Of a stretch of DNA of 16,443 bases, positions 6,164-14,100 are shown piece after piece. The notes under the pieces were generated by a model, which saw only the letters and a list, made by a program, of their open reading frames with translations, was not told the origin of the DNA and made no database searches. Positions within the stretch are counted from its first letter, which is position 1. Every line of letters starts with the position of its first letter. The stretch is from the NCBI GenBank assembly GCA_937902455.1, contig CALELI010000163.1, forward strand, positions 1 through 16,443, read 5' to 3'. The position numbers were made by a program, and so were the translations under genes. The DNA is from an uncultured Prevotellaceae bacterium. GTDB taxonomy: Bacteria > Bacteroidota > Bacteroidia > Bacteroidales > Bacteroidaceae.

Positions 6164-7168
6164 ATGAAATCAATTCAGATCACAAAGCCATTTGAGATGG
6201 GAGTCATCGGCCTGCCATCTGCAGACATAAAGGACGACGAAGTCCTTATCAAGATAAATTATGTAGGTTTCTGCGGAAGTGACCTCAACACTTTCCGTGG
6301 AGGCAATGCCATGGTCACCTACCCTCGCATACCGGGGCATGAAATCGGTGCCACAATAGAACGTATCGGCAAGAACGTTCCAGCTGGATTCTCCGTAGGA
6401 CAGACCGTCACAGTCAATCCATACACCAACTGTGGACACTGCGATGCATGCCACAACAACCGTGTCAATGCCTGCGAGAACAACGAGACACTCGGAGTTC
6501 AGCGCGACGGTGCCATGAGGGAGTACATTGCCCTCCCCTGGCAGAAAATCATCCCTGCCGACAGAATTTCTCCGCGCGACGCAGCACTCGTAGAACCTCT
6601 CAGCGTGGGATTCCATGCCGTTGACCGCGGACAGGTCACCGACTCGGATGTAGTGATGGTCATCGGATGCGGAATGGTTGGACTCGGCGCAGTGGTGCGC
6701 AGCGTTCTCCGCGGAGCAACAGTCATAGCAGCCGACATAGATGATGAGAAACTCCAGCTCGCCAAGAATCTCGGAGCAGCATACGGCTACAACACACTCA
6801 ATCCGAAGGAGGAAATCCCTACCCCGTCTGTAATCATCGAGGCTGTGGGGTCAGTACCGACATATCAGCTTGCCATCAACACAGTCGGATTCACAGGCCG
6901 TGTAGTATGCATCGGTTATGCCAAGACCGACGTCACACTCCCTACATCACTCTTCGTGAAGAAGGAGCTCGACATCCGCGGTTCACGCAATGCCACTCCA
7001 AAGGACTTCGAGGCAGCCATAAAGTACATCGAGAAGACTGACCAGCAGACCATCGACACATTCATCTCCGCCATCACCACTCTGGAAGCAGCCCCAGCAG
7101 CTATGCAGCAATGGCATGAAGCCCCAGGTAAAGTGTTCAGGATTCTGGTCAATTTTACTGGCAAGTAG
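6164..7168 (+). CDS. Zinc-dependent medium-chain dehydrogenase, sugar/sugar-acid type
   Basis: A 334-aa MDR-superfamily dehydrogenase. Catalytic zinc residues are Cys37 (FCGSDLN) and His59-Glu60 (PRIPGHE), with Glu144 (ALVEPLSVGFHA). A full structural zinc lobe has Cys90, Cys93, Cys96 and Cys104. The Rossmann motif GCGMVG spans 168-173, and Asp191 at the end of the second strand favours NAD+ over NADP+. Such enzymes oxidise polyols, L-threonine or sugar acids. In this operon the likely job is oxidation of a fucose intermediate such as 2-keto-3-deoxy-L-fuconate, or an alternative first dehydrogenation of the sugar. It follows the lactonase gene after 49 bp containing a mini-repeat and precedes fucP by 48 bp. 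Family is certain; the precise substrate is not determinable here. Confidence 0.88.
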   Translation: MKSIQITKPFEMGVIGLPSADIKDDEVLIKINYVGFCGSDLNTFRGGNAMVTYPRIPGHEIGATIERIGKNVPAGFSVGQTVTVNPYTNCGHCDACHNNRVNACENNETLGVQRDGAMREYIALPWQKIIPADRISPRDAALVEPLSVGFHAVDRGQVTDSDVVMVIGCGMVGLGAVVRSVLRGATVIAADIDDEKLQLAKNLGAAYGYNTLNPKEEIPTPSVIIEAVGSVPTYQLAINTVGFTGRVVCIGYAKTDVTLPTSLFVKKELDIRGSRNATPKDFEAAIKYIEKTDQQTIDTFISAITTLEAAPAAMQQWHEAPGKVFRILVNFTGK

Positions 7169-7216
7169 GTTTTAGGTTAAAGGATAAAGTTTAATAAAAT
7201 AGTAAATTCACTTCTT

Positions 7217-8569
7217 ATGTCTAAAGTAGTAACCAAACAATTCCTCGTCCCCTTCATACTCATAACGAGTTGCTTTGCACTCTGGGGATTTGCAAACGAC
7301 ATCACCAACCCGATGGTGAAAGCTTTCTCAAAGATTTTCCGCATGAGCGTCACCGAAGGTGCCCTTGTTCAGCTGGCATTCTATGGCGGATACTTCGCAA
7401 TGGCATTCCCTGCCGCCATCTTCATCCGCAAGTACTCCTACAAGGCTGGCGTACTCGTAGGACTCGGACTCTATGCCGTAGGCGGACTTCTATTCTGGCC
7501 GGCAAAGGAGATAGGCATCTACGCCTTCTTCCTCATATCCTACTTCATCCTCACCTGCGGACTCTCGTTCCTCGAGACCAGCTGTAACCCTTACATCCTT
7601 GCAATGGGCGACGAAGAGACATCCACACGGAGACTCAACTTCGCACAGTGCTTCAACCCATGTGGTTCCATACTCGGTATGTTCGTGGCAATGAACTTCA
7701 TCCAGGCACGTCTCGACCCACGCGGAGCCGACGAACGCGCACTCCTGTCCGACACCGACTTCGAGGCACTCAAGCAATCCGACCTCTCCATCCTCGTCAC
7801 TCCGTACCTCCTTATTGCTGCAGTCATCATAGTCATCATGCTCGTCATCCTCTTCGCCAAAATGCCGAAGAACGGCGAAGACAACCATGACATCCGATTC
7901 TGGTCAACCATAAAGCGTATCTTCTCCATCGGTTACTACACCGAAGGCGTCGTAGCACAGTTCTTCTATGTAGGAGCACAGATTATGTGCTGGACCTTCA
8001 TCATCCAGTACGGAACCCCAATCCTTCAGGGCCAGGCACCAAACGGATTCGAGCAGTGGCTCCTCTCCATACTCCACTACGACACCCCTGCCGTCCTCGA
8101 CGAGCGGGCTGCAGAAGTTCTCTCACAGGGCTATAACATTCTTGCAATGGCATTCTTCATCGTAAGCCGATTCATCTGTACATATCTCATGAAGTACCTC
8201 AATCCAGGACTTATGCTGACCATCTTCGGTACGATTGCAATGGTACTCCTCTGCGGAGTCATCTTCTGCACAGGCCGTGACGGGCTCTACTGCCTCGTCG
8301 GCATCAGCGGATGCATGAGCCTCATGTTCCCTACCATCTATGGTATTGCGCTCAAGGGTCTCGGCGACGACGCCAAGTTCGGAGCAGCCGGACTTATCAT
8401 GGCTATCCTCGGCGGTTCGGTACTGCCTCCACTCCAGGCCTCCATCATCGACCTCGATGCAACAAACCCATCCACATCATCCATCACATACACTAACCTC
8501 TCATTCATCCTACCACTTGTATGCTTCCTTGTCGTCGCCATATACGGCCTCCGCATGAGAAAGAGATAA
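7217..8569 (+). CDS. fucP: FucP-like L-fucose:H+ symporter (MFS)
   Basis: A 450-aa, very hydrophobic inner-membrane protein with about 12 predicted membrane segments. The N-terminal signature FALWGFANDITNPMVKAF (Asn27, Asp28) and the segment LSFLETSCNPYI with Glu120 and FNPCGSILG with Asn147 match the FucP family. The 27-residue interval between Glu120 and Asn147 equals that between the functionally important Glu135 and Asn162 of E. coli FucP, as I recall them. It imports L-fucose or a related sugar with a proton. Hydrophilic insertions (about 168-190 and 275-300) fit loops of Bacteroidetes members. It is last in the plus-strand operon and is followed within 17 bp by a strong terminator hairpin. 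Related members carry glucose/galactose, so substrate rests partly on neighbours. Confidence 0.88.
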   Translation: MSKVVTKQFLVPFILITSCFALWGFANDITNPMVKAFSKIFRMSVTEGALVQLAFYGGYFAMAFPAAIFIRKYSYKAGVLVGLGLYAVGGLLFWPAKEIGIYAFFLISYFILTCGLSFLETSCNPYILAMGDEETSTRRLNFAQCFNPCGSILGMFVAMNFIQARLDPRGADERALLSDTDFEALKQSDLSILVTPYLLIAAVIIVIMLVILFAKMPKNGEDNHDIRFWSTIKRIFSIGYYTEGVVAQFFYVGAQIMCWTFIIQYGTPILQGQAPNGFEQWLLSILHYDTPAVLDERAAEVLSQGYNILAMAFFIVSRFICTYLMKYLNPGLMLTIFGTIAMVLLCGVIFCTGRDGLYCLVGISGCMSLMFPTIYGIALKGLGDDAKFGAAGLIMAILGGSVLPPLQASIIDLDATNPSTSSITYTNLSFILPLVCFLVVAIYGLRMRKR

Positions 8570-8585
8570 GGGATATTCCTCATAA

Positions 8586-8620
8586 AAAAGGCTTCACTTA
8601 TTTGTGGAGCCTTTTGTTTT
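8586..8620. terminator. Bidirectional intrinsic terminator between fucP and the DUF1232 gene
   Basis: AAAAGGCTTCAC (8586-8597) pairs with GTGGAGCCTTTT (8604-8615) around a 6-nt loop, with a single T-G wobble, followed by GTTTTTG. On the opposite strand the same hairpin is followed by TTTTTTATG. It can therefore end both the plus-strand fucose operon and the convergent minus-strand run. The DUF1232 stop codon (8598-8600) lies in the loop. Confidence 0.85.
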
Positions 8621-8978
8621 TGTAACGTGTGAGTTCGTCGCTGACACAGTCAACGACCCAGCCGATGATGAAGACATCGTCGACCCAACCGCCGACGGGG
8701 ATGAAATCAGGCAATGCGTCCACAGGCGTGACAAGATAGATAAGACCCGCCACTACGACAAGGAGATTCTTGAGTTCATAGTCGTTGTAACGATGGGTGA
8801 AGCAATCCCTGACAAGAGAACCAAGAATCCTGATGTCGTCGCGTGCTTCCTTCAATCCACTCTTCGTGGCAAGACGGGAAGCCTTAGACAATAGCTGGTT
8901 CATCTTCTCTGGATCCTGCGCATATACCCTGGCAATACGTATCAACCGTGAGAATATCTTGAGTGCACGAACTTTCAT
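8598..8978 (-). CDS. DUF1232 (YkvA-like) small membrane protein
   Basis: A 126-aa protein of the DUF1232 family, recognisable from LIYLVTPVDALPDFIPVGGWVDDVFIIGWVV (about residues 78-108), where the TPVDxLPDFIP core is diagnostic. The N-terminal half is basic and helical; the C-terminal half has one or two hydrophobic segments, so membrane association is likely. Family function is unknown. It begins one base after the tex stop codon, so it is translated from the same message, and it ends inside the shared terminator hairpin. The start ATG at 8978 is the natural one given this spacing. Confidence 0.9.
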   Translation of the reverse strand: MKVRALKIFSRLIRIARVYAQDPEKMNQLLSKASRLATKSGLKEARDDIRILGSLVRDCFTHRYNDYELKNLLVVVAGLIYLVTPVDALPDFIPVGGWVDDVFIIGWVVDCVSDELTRYKNKRLHK

Positions 8979-8979
8979 A

Positions 8980-11115
8980 TCAAATAGTTTTCATCGAAAG
9001 CGACAGACGTTGACGGGAAATATCGACAGAAAGTACACGAACCTGTACATGCTGGTGAAGGCTGACGACTTCTGTAGGGTCCTTGATGTAGTGGTCGGCA
9101 AGTTCGGAGATGTGTACAAGCCCCTTCGTATGAACTCCCACATCCACAAAACAACCGAAATTGGTGATGTTCGTGACTATACCTGGAAGAACCATCCCCT
9201 CGCGTACATCCTGAAGTTCATGGATTTCACGAGAGAACTCGAATGCCTTAAGTTGCTCACGAGGGTCACGACCCGGCTTGTCGAGCTCAGCCATGATGTC
9301 GTTAAGAGTCGGGAGTCCGATGGTGGACGTGACATACTTGCGCACATCAATCTCTGACCGTTTCGACTTGTCGGCAAGGAGTTCTGCCACAGTACAATGA
9401 TGATCGGATGCCATTCGTTCCACTACTGGATAACTCTCAGGATGAACGGCAGAGTTGTCGAGTGGCTGAGAGCCTCCTGATATACGAAGGAATCCGGCAC
9501 ACTGCTCAAAGGCTTTTGGACCGAGTTTCGGTACTTTCAGGAGTTGTCGACGTGAGGTGAATGCACCGTTCTCTGCACGATAATTGACGATATTCTGTGC
9601 AATGACAGGCCCCAAACCGGAAATATAGGTAAGCAGATGCTTGCTTGCCGTATTAAGGTTGACACCGACCTTATTCACACATGATATGACCGTCTGATCG
9701 AGTGAGTGGCGGAGTGCCGTCTGGTCGACATCCTTCTGGTACTGTCCCACTCCAATGGAATTAGGGTCAATCTTCACGAGCTCAGCCAACGGATCCATGA
9801 GCCGGCGCCCGATAGATACTGCTCCGCGGACAGTAACATCATAGTCAGGAAATTCCTCGCGTGCCACCTTTGATGCAGAATAGATTGATGCCCCATCTTC
9901 GCTGACCACAAAGACCTGAACAGACTGAGGCAGATTGAGCTGACGGATGAATGCCTCCGTCTCGCGGCTGGCTGTGCCATTACCTATGGATATTGCCTCA
10001 ATCTTATATTGTCGGACGAGAGTCCATATCTTGTTGCCTGCCAACTTATGTTCACTCCTTGGTGGATGAGGATAGATTGCCTCATTGTGAAGGAGATTGC
10101 CTTCAGAATCAAGACACACAACCTTACATCCAGTACGGAATCCCGGATCGATGGCAAGTACACGCTTCTGGCCGAGAGGTGCGGACATGAGGAGCTGTTC
10201 GAGGTTCTTGACAAATATGCGTATAGCCTCCTCATCAGCCTTTGCCTTGGAAGAATTTGCAAATTCTGTCTCGATGGCAGGACGGAGAAGTCGTTTGAAT
10301 GAATCATCAACGGCTTCGGACACACACTGGGACGAGTCGCTACGACCATGAACAAACTGTAGATGGAGACGTTCGAGACAGAGATCGTCGTTGCCTGTGA
10401 TACTTACACGCAATATGCCCTCACTCTCTCCACGGCGCATTGCCAGGAGACGATGAGAGGCACAGCGACTGAGCCGTTCAGAGAAATCGAAGTAATCGAG
10501 GTATTTCTGTCCCTCGACCTCCTTACCCTTGATGACCTTCGACGTGATGACTGCAAGATGGTCGAAGTTGTGGCGGACAGTGTTGCGGGCATGTTCATCC
10601 TCGCTAACCTTCTCGGCAATGATATCTTTCGCACCTTGCAGTGCTTCCTCAGCAGAGGCAACACCCTTTTCGGAATCTATGAAATTCTCAGCCTTAAGGA
10701 ATATATCATCACGAGTCTGGCGAAGGAGGAAGTCGGCAAGCGGCTGAAGGCCCTTCTGGCGGGCAATCTCGGCACGGGTACGCTTCTTTGGCTTATACGG
10801 TGCGTAGATATCCTCGAGTTCGGTAGGGTTCCACGAACCTTCTATCCTCCTGCGGAGTACTTCGGTAAGCTTACCCTGCGACTCTATGGTAGAGAGAATT
10901 GTCTGCTTGCGTTTCTCAATCTCAACAAGACGGTCGTTACGGTCGCTGATGGCAGCCACCTGAACATCGTCAAGCGAGCCAGTAGCTTCCTTGCGATAAC
11001 GACTGATAAAAGGAATCGTACATCCCTCGTCAAGCAATTTCAGCACAGCCAGAACCTGACGCTCGGCTATGGAGAGCTCATTCCCTATGATTGATGCAAA
11101 ACTACTATTTAACAT
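8980..11115 (-). CDS. tex: Tex-family S1 RNA-binding transcription accessory protein
   Basis: A 711-aa cytoplasmic nucleic-acid-binding protein of the Tex family, close to the usual 700-780 aa. Visible domains in order are: the Tex N-terminal helical region with TIPFISRYRKEATGSLDDVQ (33-52) and LEDIYAPYKPKKRTRA (100-115); a YqgF/RNase H-like domain beginning KRVLAIDPGFRTGCK (317-331); tandem helix-hairpin-helix motifs (about 480-545, VNLNTASKHLLTYISGLGP then KVPKLGPKAFEQCAGFLRI); and a C-terminal S1 domain (about 637-708, GIVTNITNFGCFVDVGVHTKG). Tex proteins influence transcription and RNA turnover; the Bacteroidetes role is not well defined. The ATG at 11115 lies inside the end of the glycosidase gene (11-bp overlap), implying translational coupling. 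The DUF1232 gene follows after one base. Identity is very secure. Confidence 0.96.
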   Translation of the reverse strand: MLNSSFASIIGNELSIAERQVLAVLKLLDEGCTIPFISRYRKEATGSLDDVQVAAISDRNDRLVEIEKRKQTILSTIESQGKLTEVLRRRIEGSWNPTELEDIYAPYKPKKRTRAEIARQKGLQPLADFLLRQTRDDIFLKAENFIDSEKGVASAEEALQGAKDIIAEKVSEDEHARNTVRHNFDHLAVITSKVIKGKEVEGQKYLDYFDFSERLSRCASHRLLAMRRGESEGILRVSITGNDDLCLERLHLQFVHGRSDSSQCVSEAVDDSFKRLLRPAIETEFANSSKAKADEEAIRIFVKNLEQLLMSAPLGQKRVLAIDPGFRTGCKVVCLDSEGNLLHNEAIYPHPPRSEHKLAGNKIWTLVRQYKIEAISIGNGTASRETEAFIRQLNLPQSVQVFVVSEDGASIYSASKVAREEFPDYDVTVRGAVSIGRRLMDPLAELVKIDPNSIGVGQYQKDVDQTALRHSLDQTVISCVNKVGVNLNTASKHLLTYISGLGPVIAQNIVNYRAENGAFTSRRQLLKVPKLGPKAFEQCAGFLRISGGSQPLDNSAVHPESYPVVERMASDHHCTVAELLADKSKRSEIDVRKYVTSTIGLPTLNDIMAELDKPGRDPREQLKAFEFSREIHELQDVREGMVLPGIVTNITNFGCFVDVGVHTKGLVHISELADHYIKDPTEVVSLHQHVQVRVLSVDISRQRLSLSMKTI

Positions 11116-14100
11116 TTACAACAGTTTTAAAGAGGTCGGTATCACGACTGGAATTGCCTACCATTATCTCATACTTTCCTGGAACAACCCGCATGGTGTT
11201 TGTTGCAGGATCCCATCCTTCGAAACTGTCGCGTGACAATGGGATGCTGACATTCACCTTGCCCCCGGCAGGCACTGACACACGCTGATAGCCACGCAGA
11301 GTCTTCTGAGGACCATCCGTGTCGGCTATCCTGCGGATGTAGACCTGCACAACTTCATCGCCGTCGCGCGTACCATTATTGGAAACGACTGCAGAGACCT
11401 TTCCTTTCTTATATGACACCTTATTTATATTAAAGCCGGTATATGAGAGCCCGAATCCGAATGGGAACAGAGGCTGTTCGGTCATATAACGATATGTTCG
11501 GCCCTTCATAGTGTAGTCGAGGAAATCTGGGAGCTGGTCAACACTCCTGTAGAAAGTGACTGGCAGTTTGCCAGAAGGATTGCAGTCACCGAAGAGAACA
11601 TCGGCAACGGCATCACCCCCACATTCGCCACCATACCAAGCCTGAAGGATGGCATCGGCATTCTCTGTCTCAGGAACAAGTCCGATGGCACTTCCCGAGC
11701 AATTGACATAGACAACTTTCTTGCCAGCCTTGTGGAGAAGTGCCAGCATGTCGCGCTGCACCTGTGGGAGTTCGATGTCTGTACGGTCACCTCCCTTGAA
11801 TCCAGGATAGCTGACACGCATTTCCTCACCTTCAAGACGAGGAGAGATTCCGCCAACAAAGACTACCACGTCGGCATCAGCGACAGAGGAGAGTATCTGT
11901 TCGTCAGTATATGTGACCTGATGGCCAACATCGAAGCTGAGAACGGCATTACCAGTGTTCTGGGCATATCGGAGTTCAAGTTTGTAAGTGCGTCCCTGTT
12001 CCACCGTGAAATTGATATTACGGGAACGTACACGGTCTTCGGAACGAGGCGTCCAGTCGTTGAGCAGAGTATCCTTGTCGACTACAAGCATGCACTTGTC
12101 CGAATAACGGAGGGAGAAGGTGATAGTTTCTGTCGTATTGGATTGCAGCACACCCTCGAAGAGAGCAGAGAAGTTCTCGAGGTTCACGCCCTGTGCAAAT
12201 GCCGTAGCACCGCCATTGTCGAATTTCATGGCTGTCTGATAGAAACTTCTCGTGGCTGGAGTTCCTTCAAAATTCTGATTATTGTAGAAATAGCCACCAA
12301 GACCAGTATAAACACCATCAAAGCAACGGATGTTGTCGAACCAGCTGTCGGTAGCCGTACGTTCCACCAATCCACAGGCACGGAAATAAGATGCATCAGG
12401 ATTCTTGGAGCGGATACCGTCGAGGATTGTGACGGTATGAGAAGGGAATCCGTTGTAATTTCCCCATAGCATCACGGAATCGGCAGCGTTAGGACCGAGG
12501 ACAGCGACCTTCATGTTGCGCGACAGAGGAAGCAGGTTGTCTCTGTTCTGCAGGAGGACAATCGACTCGCGGGCAAGCTGACGGGAGATGTCGCGATGTT
12601 CCTTGCTGGCAATGACTTCAGGACCGATATTACGCCATTCCACGAGAGAATCGGCATCGAAGTCTCCAAGTTCGAAACGTCCCTGAAGGAGACGCTTGAG
12701 GCTTATGTTCATCTGTTCCTCCGTGACTTTTCCTGCAGCAACGGCATCAGAAAGAGAGCTGTATGCATTACCACATTCCACGTCAGTTCCAGCATAGAGA
12801 GCCTTGGATATACCCTCTGTCTTGTCAGCAGAAATGCCGTGGGCAGACTTGTTCCAGAAATCATTAAGAGCCCAACAGTCACTTGTCACGATTCCCTTGA
12901 AGCCCCAGTCGTCGCGAAGAATCTGCTGGAGCAGGCGATTGTTTCCGCAGCAAGGTTCATTGTCGATACTCTGATATGCACACATCACTTCCTTGACATC
13001 ACCCTGCTGAACAAGTGCCTTGAATGCAGGAAGATAGGTTTCGTACAGATCACGAGGAGGCAGAGACTCTATATTGAAAGAATGGCGGTTCCATTCCGGT
13101 CCGCTGTGTACAGCAAAGTGCTTGGCACAGGCAAAGAGTTTCTGGTACTTGTGTCCTGGTTCGCCCTGAAGTCCGCGGACGACAGACAATCCCATCTGAG
13201 TAGTGAGGAACGGATCTTCTCCGTAAGTTTCCTGTCCACGTCCCCAGCGAGGGTCACGGAATATATTAATATTAGGTGTCCAGAATGACAGACCTTCATA
13301 AATCTTGCAGCGTTCATCCTTTCGGGCAATGTTGTTCTTGGCACGAGCCTCATCGCTGACGGCATCGTAGGCCTTCTGTACGAGAGGATGATCAAAAGAT
13401 GCAGCCATAGCCATAGTGATTGGAAGAACAGTAGCGGTGCCATTGCGCCCCACCCCATGTAGGGCCTCGTTCCACCAGTTGAACTCAGGAATTCCAAGAC
13501 GAGGAATAGCTGGGGATGTGTGTTCCATCAGACGAGCCTTTTCGTCAAGAGTGAGCAACGAGCAGAGATTCTCAGCCCTCTCTGCAGGAGAGAGAGAAGG
13601 ATCCTGGAAAGGATAACTCTGAGCAGATTTCCATTCACCAGTCTTGAAGTTAATCTCGAAGCGGTCAAGAGGAATGATATCGCATTTACCATTCTTGAAT
13701 ACAAGCGGGAAGATGATTGTCTTGGATTCAGGAAGTGATGGGTCCATCCAACGGTCACCAACATAGAGATATGTAGTCTGCTTTGTGCCTTTGATTGTAA
13801 GAATTGATGCTGCCTGAGTGTCATAAGCAATCTTGTCGCCTATATTCTCAAGACGGCTCCAGCCCGATGTGATGTTACGTGAATAACTCAGCTTGCACTG
13901 ATTGGGGTTCCAACCTGTACAAGCCGAAGAAAGCATGAAATACGTACCGTCGACCTTTACGAGAGCAGGAGCCTCGCGACTCATCCCCTTGAATAACTGG
14001 GTACATTCCTCTGCCTGAAGATAGTCATCCGAAAGCCGGAAGAAACCCAAATGCTGGTTTTCTTCGATTGTAGATATAAAATATGCTGTGCCATCGTCAT

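Noticed and set aside
10363..11094. Plus-strand 243-codon open frame opposite tex
   Set aside because: It is antisense to the highly conserved Tex N-terminal region, with no recognisable domain or plausible start context.
11506..11859. Minus-strand 117-codon frame and other small frames within the GH3 region
   Set aside because: They overlap the long GH43-GH3 frame in other registers; that frame has continuous domain structure and the small ones have none.
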